From: Bacteroidota bacterium
Lineage (GTDB): Bacteria > Bacteroidota > Bacteroidia > B-17B0 > Aurantibacillaceae
DNA length: 64,000 bases
Direction: 5' to 3'
Assembly (NCBI GenBank): GCA_030692515.1
Contig: JAUXZS010000024.1
Location: 248,001-312,000 of the forward strand
Shown here: positions 16,957-24,804 of the stretch, in pieces
How the letters are laid out: each line of letters begins with the position of its first letter
Position numbering within the stretch: the stretch's first letter is position 1
Notes under the pieces: generated by a model
Told to the model about the DNA's origin: nothing
Seen by the model: only the letters and a program-made list of their open reading frames with translations
Databases searched by the model: none
Position numbers and translations under genes: made by a program

Positions 16957-17538
16957 ATGCAAGAAATAGTACCATATAATTATTCACCTGCTCTTAAAGA
17001 ACAAGGCATGAGTGTAAAAGAAAAACTTCTTTACTCAGTCATTGGTTTAGCGGTATTAGGAGGTGGTGTGTACTTCGGCAGAAAGTTGATTTTAAATAAG
17101 GTGGCAAACAAAGAAGAGAATCAAAGTTTTGAAGATGGTTCTTCAGCAACAATCGCCAAACAAATTAAAATGGCTTTTGAAAATGACGGATGGTTTGGAA
17201 CAAACACAACAGCTTTGAGAAATGCCCTTCGACAAATTAGTAGTAAAGATGAATTCGCAAAAATTCAAAAGTCCTATCAAAAACTTTACAATTCTAATTT
17301 ACTAAAGGACATGGCTGATGAATTGCAAAGCACCGAGTACAATGAGATGTTGCAGATCATTGCAGGTAAGCCTCCAAAGAAAGGGCAAGCGCCAACAGTT
17401 AATACTTACGATGCATGGGCGAAACGATTAAAAGCCGCCTTTGATAAAGTCTATGGTTTTTTACCAGGGACAGATGCGGACGCAGTCGTTGCAGTCTTTA
17501 ACGAAATCCCAACACAAACGGCTTTTATACATCGTTAG
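16957..17538 (+). CDS. Membrane-anchored annexin-like repeat protein, C-terminally truncated
   Basis: 193 aa. A membrane helix at residues 24-42 (LLYSVIGLAVLGGGVYFG) is followed by one complete annexin-like repeat (about 62-136: ATIAKQIKMAFENDGWFGTN...IQKSYQKLYNSNLLKDM...DELQSTEYNEML). A second repeat begins at about 153 with the matching 'GFLPGTDADAVVAVFNEIPTQTAF', but the protein stops after IHR, about 50 residues early. The break falls within 14 bases of the end of the reverse-strand PLD gene, so the gene was probably cut by insertion or deletion. Intact relatives would be expected to have the full second repeat. Confidence 0.6.
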   Translation: MQEIVPYNYSPALKEQGMSVKEKLLYSVIGLAVLGGGVYFGRKLILNKVANKEENQSFEDGSSATIAKQIKMAFENDGWFGTNTTALRNALRQISSKDEFAKIQKSYQKLYNSNLLKDMADELQSTEYNEMLQIIAGKPPKKGQAPTVNTYDAWAKRLKAAFDKVYGFLPGTDADAVVAVFNEIPTQTAFIHR

Positions 17539-18454
17539 CACTATTTCTCAGTATAACTTGAATTCTTAAGTGGTTAACAAAACTGTTATAATACCCTTCA
17601 TATAAATCTAAGTCCTCTCGACTTTTGCCGAAGTTCAACCAAATCGATTCCTTAGCAATATGATCATTCCCCCTTGAGTGAAAGTGCTGAGAAGTATATA
17701 AATTCCTTCGGTAAGGCAAATGGAGATTTGTAATATTATAATCGGGAAAAGAATCAATTATCATTTCACTCAATTCTATGAGTCTCTCCTTAACATTTGC
17801 TCTTAGTTCAACAGCCGAATCTGATGTGTCGTGTTGAGTAGATAAGGCAAAGGCATCAAAATCGCTTTGACGAAAGAATTGGCCAGAATCAATTACAAGA
17901 TTATTACCGGAAACTGGAGTATTATTGTTTATTATTTTATCAATATTAGATTTTTGAGTAGATGCTAATGCCTTATTCCTTTTATATGTAATCTCATAAT
18001 CGATAATATATTCTTCGTCGTATTTTTTTGCTGAAGCAAAAAGTCGATCAAACCATTTTTGAAGTCTTATACACTCTTCGTGATTTGTAATTGCAATACT
18101 CATTTCTATATTATGAGTAAAACCACCCCTTGTTGCATTAGCCGAGCCAATAAAGGCGATTAATTCACCGGATATCTTTTCTATTAAATAAACTTTAGGG
18201 TGATAATTTTCTTTCGAATCATAAATCCTTGTCGAAACTTGATTGGGATTGGTTTGCTGCAACTCTAAAAGTTTACGAAGTATATTTGGAGGTGTAGGCA
18301 AATCAATCCCAACTAAGTATTTTCTCTTACAGGTTTCCGGCAGACTATTTTCTATGATATGAAATCCGTAATCTTTTATTAGTGCAACGGCAATTGAAAT
18401 TGCTTTTGCATCTATTAAATTTACTATTAAATCAGACTCTATATATTCTAGCAT
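17525..18454 (-). CDS. Phospholipase D-like nuclease-fold protein
   Basis: 309 aa. One PLD-type motif is clear: H85-P-K87, then GSANAT at 103-108, then N115 and E117 (the HxK...GSxN...E layout). The second half is helical with no second HxK, so an active enzyme would be a dimer, as in Nuc-type and NgoFVII-like nucleases. There is no signal peptide. It lies downstream of the serine recombinase and a 96-aa gene on the same strand, the position where mobile elements carry cargo. A defence or DNA-processing role is plausible but not shown. Confidence 0.65.
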   Translation of the reverse strand: MLEYIESDLIVNLIDAKAISIAVALIKDYGFHIIENSLPETCKRKYLVGIDLPTPPNILRKLLELQQTNPNQVSTRIYDSKENYHPKVYLIEKISGELIAFIGSANATRGGFTHNIEMSIAITNHEECIRLQKWFDRLFASAKKYDEEYIIDYEITYKRNKALASTQKSNIDKIINNNTPVSGNNLVIDSGQFFRQSDFDAFALSTQHDTSDSAVELRANVKERLIELSEMIIDSFPDYNITNLHLPYRRNLYTSQHFHSRGNDHIAKESIWLNFGKSREDLDLYEGYYNSFVNHLRIQVILRNSANDV

Positions 18455-18459
18455 AGCAA

Positions 18460-18750
18460 TTAAATAGTAAGAATTGAGCTTAATCCATTTTTATTTAAGC
18501 AGGCAATTGCAACTCCTGATAAAATCTCCTTTTCATTAGCCCACTCTGCAAGTTGGGTTTTCAAAAATTTGATTGTATTATTATCAGTAATAGTTCTATC
18601 AGCAATGGAACACAGTGTAATAATTTCATTAATATTTCTTTGGCATGCTTGCCATTTAACTTTTCTTGCAGCCTTTAAGGGACTATGGTTTAAATGATAA
18701 TATTCTGCAGATGCTTTAACTCTATCACTTTCCCAAAGCCCACACAGCAC
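18460..18750 (-). CDS. Small helical protein between recombinase and PLD genes
   Basis: 96 aa from a GTG that lies inside the end of the recombinase gene (26-base overlap); its stop is 5 bases before the PLD start. The sequence is helical (KAARKVKWQACQRNINEIITLC, IKFLKTQLAEWANEKE), with four cysteines and no recognisable domain. The tight spacing suggests it works with the PLD-like protein, perhaps as a partner or antitoxin-like subunit. It could also be the remnant of a longer gene fused at the recombinase end. Confidence 0.45.
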   Translation of the reverse strand: MLCGLWESDRVKASAEYYHLNHSPLKAARKVKWQACQRNINEIITLCSIADRTITDNNTIKFLKTQLAEWANEKEILSGVAIACLNKNGLSSILTI

Positions 18751-20107
18751 GGAGTTTTGAGGCTAATTGGCAAGCAAAATTTATCAATTCTTTAGGGTTC
18801 GATAATTTTTGGTCGAGCTTCTCAAGGTCACCCAAAAGCTTCTCTTTTCGAACCTTCATTTCAGCCGAAAATTCTTCATAAATCTCCAAACTTACCGACC
18901 CAATTGCGTGCCTTTTACGGATGTTATAAAACTCTTCTTCTACCTCGCTTAATTTTAAGGAAAGGGCTTTTTTCTCGCTCGTGTTGGTTTCTGTTAGGTT
19001 TTCCCAAGTGTACTTCAATTGTATTTTTAGAGGCTCTATATGGGCAGGATTTACCGTATAAGTTGCAAGCAGTTCCATGAACTTTTCATGCATCATAAAG
19101 GCACTCCGGTTTATGCAGATTCCGATCCGATTTACCTTGTAATAATATCGCCCTTTCTTTTTTACAATATAGCCCGTAAATGGCACACCGCTATCAGCAT
19201 CTCTAACAAACACTTTTAACGGTAAATTATCGTTCGCAATATTTACTTTAAAACCATCTGTCCCCTTTAATTCATTTGCCCGAAGAAACAACTCCTCCTC
19301 GATTAATGCAGGGTGTTTTCCTTTTACAACTTCTCCATTCAAAAGATTGTGCGACATGAAACCGCAGTAAAATGGGTTTCGCAAAATATCGCCAAAGGTT
19401 TGCTTCGGCAGACGCATACCTAAGTGCTTGAGTTTTTCTACGATCTGATCGTAGGTCATTCCTTTAGCTCGCCAAACAAACGCTTGTTTTATCAGCGCAC
19501 CTTTTTCATTAATTATAATAGTTTGCTTTTCTGCCCCTTTGACAAATTCATATCCTGTAGGTGCTTGACCGATCCATTCACCTCTTAATAATTTCTCACG
19601 CATTCCATCAATCGTTTTCTGCCGTCTTAAATCATTATCGTATTTACCAAAGATGAACTGAATATTTTGTTGCAATGCTCCGGCATGAGAATTCGTATCG
19701 ATGGGTTGAGTAACTGCCATGATATTTACTCCGGTCTTTTTTAATTCGCTTGCAATAAAAATTGCGCTATCTCCAGTTCTGCTGAAGCGATCTAAACTAT
19801 AAACTAAGATGAAAGAAATTTTTTCCTTACTCGCTTTTACAAATTTCAGCATCCGAGTAAATTCTTTTCGCTCATCGCTTTTCGCACTTTCATAAGTCCC
19901 ACCAAAATAACCTTTGATATCAAGTTTGTTTTTAATGGCGTAATCCAAACAGTATTTTTTTTGCCACTCCAAACTTTGATTGGTGTCCATCTGCTCCTTG
20001 GAACTTACCCTTGTGTAAATCACACAATTTTGAATGCTCAAATCTTTTTCTTCAGCACCTTTGCCTTTTGCAAATTGCTTAAGCAGCGATTCGTTCTTGG
20101 TCTTCAT
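18725..20107 (-). CDS. Large serine recombinase (integrase/transposase type)
   Basis: 460 aa. The resolvase domain has the catalytic serine at S35 in YTRVSS and the arginine motif in YSLDRFSRTGD. It is followed by a Recombinase domain (GEWIGQAPTGYEFVKG, ILRNPFYCGFMSHNLLNGE) and a C-terminal coiled coil. The usual zinc ribbon region (SGVPFTGYIVKKKGRYYYKVNR) has lost its cysteine pairs. The ATG at 20107 is chosen over an upstream GTG at 20116 because that GTG is part of a perfect Shine-Dalgarno. Such enzymes integrate elements at attB sites without needing long homology. It probably mobilised the PLD unit. Confidence 0.85.
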   Translation of the reverse strand: MKTKNESLLKQFAKGKGAEEKDLSIQNCVIYTRVSSKEQMDTNQSLEWQKKYCLDYAIKNKLDIKGYFGGTYESAKSDERKEFTRMLKFVKASKEKISFILVYSLDRFSRTGDSAIFIASELKKTGVNIMAVTQPIDTNSHAGALQQNIQFIFGKYDNDLRRQKTIDGMREKLLRGEWIGQAPTGYEFVKGAEKQTIIINEKGALIKQAFVWRAKGMTYDQIVEKLKHLGMRLPKQTFGDILRNPFYCGFMSHNLLNGEVVKGKHPALIEEELFLRANELKGTDGFKVNIANDNLPLKVFVRDADSGVPFTGYIVKKKGRYYYKVNRIGICINRSAFMMHEKFMELLATYTVNPAHIEPLKIQLKYTWENLTETNTSEKKALSLKLSEVEEEFYNIRKRHAIGSVSLEIYEEFSAEMKVRKEKLLGDLEKLDQKLSNPKELINFACQLASKLRAVWALGK

Positions 20108-20112
20108 TATTT

Positions 20113-20122
20113 TCACCTCCTT
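20113..20122 (-). promoter_or_regulatory. Consensus Shine-Dalgarno of the serine recombinase
   Basis: On the reverse strand, AAGGAGGTGA precedes the ATG at 20107 with near-ideal spacing. It decides the start: the in-frame GTG at 20116 is inside it. Strong Shine-Dalgarno use is atypical for this phylum and fits a broad-host mobile gene. Confidence 0.65.
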
Positions 20123-20206
20123 TTATAAGAGTTAATTTTTGCTTGCATTGTCTTTGCTTCATGTGCAACTCATAAAACAGAATTGATAATTTTTCCAAAG
20201 TCATAA

Positions 20207-20620
20207 TTGTTTGCTCTGCTTAAGGAAGATTTAATTCAACAGGGGATTCGCTTTCCTGAAATTGAACCTCCCTATGCTAAACAAATTATTACGAACCTTG
20301 TTACCAATGCGATTAAGTTCACAGAAAAAGGAACAATAAATATCAATGCACGGATACATAAAACCGATATGATGAATTCTTCTATAGAGTTTTCTGTAAA
20401 AGATACAGGCATAGGAATACCAACGGATAAACTCGTTAATATATTTGACCGATTCCGACAGGTAGAAACACACAACGACAGGAAGCAGGGAGGGATAGGA
20501 CTTGGACTGAGCATCGTAAAACGTCTGGTTGAACTACAGGGTGGTACTTTGAAGGTTGAAAGTAAATTAAATGAAGGCTCCACTTTTAATATTTCTCTTC
20601 CATTCAAAAAATATTCTTGA
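20207..20620 (+). pseudogene. Histidine kinase remnant (ATP-binding domain only)
   Basis: About 137 codons remain, with N box ITNLVTNAIKF (around 29-38), G1 DTGIGIP (66-72), F box, and G2 GGIGLGLSIVKRL (95-107). This is the C-terminal half of a hybrid-type or PAS kinase. The phospho-histidine domain and sensor are missing: the frame hits a stop at 20204, only 97 bases from the recombinase start. The natural reading is that a serine-recombinase element inserted in, or a deletion removed, the 5' part. No matching 5' half is visible on either strand of this window. It ends in a true stop, followed by a terminator at 20740. Confidence 0.75.
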
Positions 20621-20739
20621 GCACTATCGATTGAAATTTAAGCCTCTTTTAACAGATGGCCATACAAGTCCCAAATCCGAGCAAGATCCCTTGTATCTTC
20701 AAGGATTTCGTTCATATTTGGTCTGGAAGGGGGTACGAT

Positions 20740-20771
20740 AGCAGACTATTTTTTAATAGTCTGCTTTTTTG
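20740..20771 (+). terminator. Rho-independent terminator
   Basis: AGCAGACTAT (20740-20749) and ATAGTCTGCT (20756-20765) form a perfect 10-bp stem with a T-rich loop, followed by TTTTTT. It ends transcription running through the kinase remnant. Confidence 0.8.
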
Positions 20772-20916
20772 TTTCTAAAACACAGTAGAATCAAGGTATT
20801 TCAAATAAAAAATCATTTCGATATTTTAGTGGATAATTTATCCGAATTTCTGTTTGCGTTGATAATGAATCATTTGCGAGTTAGAGTCCGGTTCACCCAA
20901 AACCAAACAAAAAATC

Positions 20917-21105
20917 ATGAACTCAAAATCTAAAAAACGTTTAAGTATTGACGAATTAAAATCATATCCCGGATTCGAAAACTACACAGATGAAATGGCT
21001 GAAGAAACAATAGCTAGCCTTGAAGCGTTATCAATTTTATTTTACGAGTATTATCAAAAAACCATTCAAGAGAAGGAAAGACTAAAAAACATTAGTTTAA
21101 AATAA
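20917..21105 (+). CDS. Hypothetical small helical protein
   Basis: 62 aa. A basic start (NSKSKKRLS) is followed by SIDELKSYPGFENYTDEMAEETIASLEAL and a helical, charged end. The pattern 'IDELKSYPGFENYTDEEAEE' is one I associate with small accessory proteins on Bacteroidota mobile elements, but I cannot name a family. The ATG follows an A-rich leader. Confidence 0.5.
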   Translation: MNSKSKKRLSIDELKSYPGFENYTDEMAEETIASLEALSILFYEYYQKTIQEKERLKNISLK

Positions 21106-21223
21106 ACAAAGTAATTCTCTTCTTATTGTCGTTCTTTTAAACTTTGAAAAGGAATAGACATAGATGTTTTGTATCATTTAAGTCGTAACCACAAAAAAGA
21201 TTAAATTTGTTCTATAATTTAAA

Positions 21224-21805
21224 ATGAAAACAAATCCTTTAATAAATTATTTTGAAAAGCTTATTCCTTTGAATGAGGAGGAGAAATTAATTGTAGAAGA
21301 CATTTTTAAAGAACGTAGAATTAAACGTAAACGGTTCATTCTACAAGAAGGCGACATTTGCAAACAAAATACATTCATAATTGAAGGGTGCTTCAGATCA
21401 TATACCGTTGACGATAAGGGAAAAGAGCACAATCTCCAGTTCGCAGTCGAGAATTGGTGGGTGGGTGACATAGGAAGTTTTCATTCTGAAAAACCAAGCA
21501 AACTTAATATTGAAGCAATTGAGAATTCCATTATTCTGCAATGTAAAAAAGAAGACCAAATAAAGCTCTTTGTTAAATACCCCAAATTCGATAGAATTTT
21601 CAGGGTTCTTGCTGAAAACGCAATGGTAAGTATGCAAAATAGAATCTTGCAAAACATAAGCTCTACTGCCGAAGAGCGATATCTTGATTTTGTTGAGCGC
21701 TTCCCACATTTTTTTAATAGAATAAGCAATGTGCAAATTGCTTCATACCTTGGCGTAACACCTGAATTTCTTAGCGCAATTAGAAAGAAAGTCGTAGAAT
21801 CTTAA
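21224..21805 (+). CDS. Crp/Fnr-family transcriptional regulator
   Basis: 193 aa. The N-terminal cyclic-nucleotide-binding fold is visible (KRFILQEGDICKQNTFIIEGCFRSYTVDDKGKEHNLQFA). The C-terminal part has the short HTH IASYLGVTPEFLSAIRKK. The ligand pocket arginine/serine signature of true Crp is absent, as is usual for this Bacteroidota subgroup. Two palindromes immediately follow the gene, and then an NmrA-type gene that it probably regulates. I infer an effector-free or redox or stress role. Confidence 0.85.
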   Translation: MKTNPLINYFEKLIPLNEEEKLIVEDIFKERRIKRKRFILQEGDICKQNTFIIEGCFRSYTVDDKGKEHNLQFAVENWWVGDIGSFHSEKPSKLNIEAIENSIILQCKKEDQIKLFVKYPKFDRIFRVLAENAMVSMQNRILQNISSTAEERYLDFVERFPHFFNRISNVQIASYLGVTPEFLSAIRKKVVES

Positions 21806-21841
21806 GATATCTTAAGATTATTTCTTAAGATATCTTATAAG
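21801..21841. promoter_or_regulatory. Tandem palindromes, probable regulator operators
   Basis: CTTAAGATATCTTAAG (21801-21816) is a perfect 16-bp palindrome. A near-identical copy starts at 21824 (CTTAAGATATCTTATAAG). The copies are 23 bases apart, about two helical turns. They lie between the Crp-type gene and the NmrA gene, about 60-100 bases before the latter's ATG. The first overlaps the regulator's stop codon. Confidence 0.6.
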
Positions 21842-21899
21842 CAAACCCCGTTCACCTTCTGCATCTTTGTAATGTTGTTAAACTAAAAAACATTACACT

Positions 21900-22778
21900 A
21901 TGGAAAAGAAAATTATTGCCGTAATAGGCGCAACAGGTTCACAAGGTAAAGGGGTTATTAATTCAATACTTAAAGATGGTACTTTCAAAGCCAGAGCAGT
22001 AACAAGAAATCCAGAAAAATACACTGGAAAGGCTGATGAAGTGGTAAAAGGTGATCTTACAGATTTAGCATCGTTAACAGAGGCATTTAAAAATGCACAT
22101 GGCGTTTTCGTTGTAACTAACTTTTGGGAAGGGGCTGACGAAATTGCACAAGGTAAAATTGCAATACAAGCTGCTAAAGATGCAGGAATAAATCATTTTA
22201 TATGGTCAACACTCCCAAATGTAGAAAAGATAAGTAATGGCAAGTTTGATGTTCCACATTTTACTGGTAAAGCAAAGGTTGATGAATTAGTGAAAAGCGC
22301 TGGATTCAAAAATTACACATTTGTTGAGCCTCCATTCTATTTCCAAAACCTAACAGGACAAATGGGTGCTCAAGCGCAACAAGACGGTTCTTTGGGTTGG
22401 ACTCTTCCCATCGATCCTGCAAAAAAAGCAATTCACATGTCTGACATAAACGACTTAGGGAAAGTAGTTACAGGAGCATTCTTAAATCCGGAAAAAGTAG
22501 GAAATGGAAGCTATTTATCACTCGCTACAGAACTCAATAGCTTCAATGATATTTTGGATACTTTCAAAACTAATGGGAAAGAATATAGCTTTAATCAAGT
22601 TCCTGTTGAAGTATTCTCAACCTTTTTTCAAGGTGCTGGAGAGATCGCGCAAATGCTAGCTTATTTTGAAGCTCATACTTATATGGGGCCAAATTCGGAA
22701 GCACAAATTCAATTGGCTAAGGAAATTGCAACAGAGGAATTCACATCACTTAATGCATGGATTAATCAAACAAATTAA
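21900..22778 (+). CDS. NmrA-like NAD(P)-binding protein
   Basis: 292 aa. The Rossmann glycine motif IAVIGATGSQGKG is at residues 5-17, followed by 'GDLTDLASLTEAFKNAHGVFVVTNFW' and 'INHFIWSTLPNV', all typical of the NmrA family of atypical short-chain dehydrogenases. These often act as redox sensors or quinone or flavonoid reductases rather than classical enzymes. It is followed after 3 bases by a DUF4440-type lipoprotein and preceded by the Crp-type regulator with tandem palindromes. Confidence 0.85.
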   Translation: MEKKIIAVIGATGSQGKGVINSILKDGTFKARAVTRNPEKYTGKADEVVKGDLTDLASLTEAFKNAHGVFVVTNFWEGADEIAQGKIAIQAAKDAGINHFIWSTLPNVEKISNGKFDVPHFTGKAKVDELVKSAGFKNYTFVEPPFYFQNLTGQMGAQAQQDGSLGWTLPIDPAKKAIHMSDINDLGKVVTGAFLNPEKVGNGSYLSLATELNSFNDILDTFKTNGKEYSFNQVPVEVFSTFFQGAGEIAQMLAYFEAHTYMGPNSEAQIQLAKEIATEEFTSLNAWINQTN

Positions 22779-22781
22779 GAA

Positions 22782-23267
22782 ATGAAAAATAAAATTCTTT
22801 TAGCATTAATCATTGGAACAATGATATCATGCAATCAAAACGAAAAATCAGAAACAATTAATAATACAAATACAGAAATCATGGAAAAACAAGAAAAACA
22901 AAAAATCGAAGAATTACTGAACACGTATAAAAAATCGTTAAATAGATCAGATGCCAAATTGGCTCAATCTCTTTATACTAAAGATGGAATATTCATGCCA
23001 ACTAATGGGCCTTCAGGGATTGGATCTGAAGGAATCCTAAAGTCATATGAATATGTCTTTTCACAAATTCAACTGAATATTGAATTCTTCATTGAAGAAA
23101 TTCAAGTAGAGGGGAATATGGCTTTTGCAGTAACCAGTTCCAAAGGCACTACCCTTATTCATGCAACTAAGGAAACTGTTCCAGAGGAAAACAGAGAGCT
23201 GTTTGTGTTCGAGAAAGTCGATGGAGAATGGAAAATTGCTCGTTACATGTTCAATAAGACAAAATAA
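22782..23267 (+). CDS. NTF2-like (DUF4440/SnoaL-type) lipoprotein
   Basis: 161 aa. The N-terminus has a lipoprotein signal peptide with the cysteine in IGTMISC. The rest is an NTF2-like cone fold (EELLNTYKKSLNRSDAKLAQSLYTKDGIFMPTNG, then FVFEKVDGEWKIARYMFN). It follows the NmrA gene by 3 bases and is surely co-transcribed. A ligand-binding or isomerase-like role in the cell envelope is inferred from the family only. Confidence 0.8.
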   Translation: MKNKILLALIIGTMISCNQNEKSETINNTNTEIMEKQEKQKIEELLNTYKKSLNRSDAKLAQSLYTKDGIFMPTNGPSGIGSEGILKSYEYVFSQIQLNIEFFIEEIQVEGNMAFAVTSSKGTTLIHATKETVPEENRELFVFEKVDGEWKIARYMFNKTK

Positions 23268-23846
23268 ACAGACAGTAAATCTTCTTATAGCAGCTGATTA
23301 TCAAAAGAGGTTGTTTTTTGGTAAGTAGTCGAAGTGCGTGGATTGTTTTCTTATTGATGTCTAAAAGACCGATTTCCAGTCTCGAGAATTCATTAGGATT
23401 CTAATCGCCTGAAAATCATCAATAAAGTTCGATAAATCCAACCCGTAGGGTACGAAAACAGAAAGAGAAACAAAGCGAGAGCGGCGTTTCTCTTTCTGTT
23501 TTTACATCATTCTCTTTCTCATTCTCAGTTAAGAAATCAATAATCGAATTTTTTTCAAATACTTAAACTTACATTCTCTGCATTTATATTTTAATTTATT
23601 TTTCGCAAAGGGGCTTCAAAGAAATAATGGCGTGAAAAAAAATGAAAATTTGACATTTTGATAAAACAAATCTGAAATTTTTTCTTTTTTCTTTAACAGC
23701 TATTAACAAAAACCCCGTCAAAATTTCATTTTATATCCAATGGTATAACAATTGTTTCTGTTCGAATAATAATCAATAAAAAAAGGAAATAGTTATTATC
23801 AATTCTTAAAGTTCAGACTTTGTTTAATAAATAAAACAGAAGAAAA
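23268..23846. other. Noncoding stretch with a strong terminator
   Basis: Apart from the 17-bp hairpin at 23455-23502, I see no gene here. The second half is very AT-rich (long A and T runs around 23630-23780), and might contain the promoter for the next genes. Confidence 0.5.
23455..23505 (+). terminator. Strong hairpin with T-rich tail
   Basis: AAAACAGAAAGAGAAAC (23455-23471) is the exact complement of GTTTCTCTTTCTGTTTT (23486-23502), a 17-bp stem around a G/C-rich 14-base loop. T residues follow. The symmetric A and T runs make it able to work in both directions. It lies 190 bases after the DUF4440 gene. Confidence 0.7.
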
Positions 23847-24161
23847 ATGAAAAGAGTGAAATTAATATCAACCTTAGTCCATTCGCGAATTCAAATTTTT
23901 GAGCTTTCAACTTCTAAACTTTGTAATCCATTTAAGATTAATTTTATTTCACATATACCGTATTTAAACATTGGATTTGATAGGTTGAGAAGCAACTTTA
24001 AAAAAAATTACAATTCGCACCTCGTAAAATATAGCCTAGAAAATTTACAGCGTCATAATTGCACAATACCATTATTGTCATTATTAAAGAAAGAAAAAGA
24101 ACATAAATACAAACCAAATACAGTCGGCCTAAATAGTATTCTAGTTAAAGTACCGCCTTAA
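23847..24161 (+). CDS. Doubtful 104-aa reading frame
   Basis: 104 aa, basic, without a recognisable domain, signal or membrane segment. It begins with an ATG after an A-rich leader that looks like a normal translation start for this phylum, which is the main reason to keep it. The composition is not convincing. Confidence 0.25.
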   Translation: MKRVKLISTLVHSRIQIFELSTSKLCNPFKINFISHIPYLNIGFDRLRSNFKKNYNSHLVKYSLENLQRHNCTIPLLSLLKKEKEHKYKPNTVGLNSILVKVPP

Positions 24162-24318
24162 ATAAAAAAATTAATCGTAGTAGATTGTAAATCTAAATGA
24201 TTTAAAAACTAGGGAAATAAAACAATGGTTTACTTAGGTTAGCCAATTCCCATTAAATAAATCAAAACTATTTCAACAAATTTATAATTAAACTAAATAA
24301 ATAATTATTTCAAAAAAA

Positions 24319-24326
24319 AAGGAGGT
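24319..24326 (+). promoter_or_regulatory. Strong Shine-Dalgarno of hsp20
   Basis: AAGGAGGT lies 4 bases before the ATG at 24331. It is one of only three perfect Shine-Dalgarno sequences I see in the window and suggests rapid, strong translation of the heat-shock protein. Confidence 0.6.
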
Positions 24327-24330
24327 CAAA

Positions 24331-24798
24331 ATGAAATCTTTAATTAAATTAAACAGTAACAACAACAATTTAATGTTCCCTGAATTTCCATTGTTATTCG
24401 ATGACTTTTTAACAAGAGATTTTTTTAATCCAACTCTCAAAAGTACTTTTAATCAGAACTCAATGCCTGCAGTAAACGTAAAAGAAACAGATGTAGCCTT
24501 TGAACTTGAAATCGCAGCACCGGGAATGGAAAAGCAGGATTTTAAAATCGAACTAGAGCAAAACACTCTTATGATTTCAGCTCAACAAGAAAACAAAGTT
24601 GAAGATAAAGAAGAAGAAGGTAAATACACAATAAAGGAATTCAGTTACCGTTCTTTCAAGCGCTCATTTCATTTACCTGAAAATTTGGTAAATGATAACG
24701 AAATAATAGCGAATTACAAAGATGGAATATTGCACATATGTATCCCTAAAAAAGAACCTACAAAGCAAAAAATAATAAAAGAAATCTCAATTACATAA
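24331..24798 (+). CDS. hsp20: Small heat-shock protein (Hsp20/alpha-crystallin)
   Basis: 155 aa. The alpha-crystallin domain spans about 45-145 (MPAVNVKETDVAFELEIAAPGMEKQDFKIELE, YRSFKRSFHLPENL, YKDGILHICIPKKE), with the usual 'A.PG' and 'DGIL.I..PK' signatures. The N-terminus MFPEFPLLFDDFLTRDFF is the aromatic-rich arm. It acts as an ATP-independent holdase in the cytoplasm. It has a strong Shine-Dalgarno and its own terminator, so it is monocistronic. Confident. Confidence 0.95.
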   Translation: MKSLIKLNSNNNNLMFPEFPLLFDDFLTRDFFNPTLKSTFNQNSMPAVNVKETDVAFELEIAAPGMEKQDFKIELEQNTLMISAQQENKVEDKEEEGKYTIKEFSYRSFKRSFHLPENLVNDNEIIANYKDGILHICIPKKEPTKQKIIKEISIT

Positions 24799-24804
24799 CT
24801 AAAT

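Noticed and set aside
8974-17586. Direct repeat TAACAAAACTGTT at 8974 and 17573 as possible att sites
   Set aside because: A 13-base match in AT-rich DNA over this distance is expected by chance, and the right copy lies inside the PLD coding region.
9218-20107. Tailed prophage
   Set aside because: No terminase, portal, tail tube, tape-measure or baseplate gene can be recognised, and gene sizes do not fit.
20231-20607. Reverse frames opposite the kinase remnant
   Set aside because: The forward frame carries the N, G1 and G2 boxes of a histidine kinase; the reverse frames are shadows.
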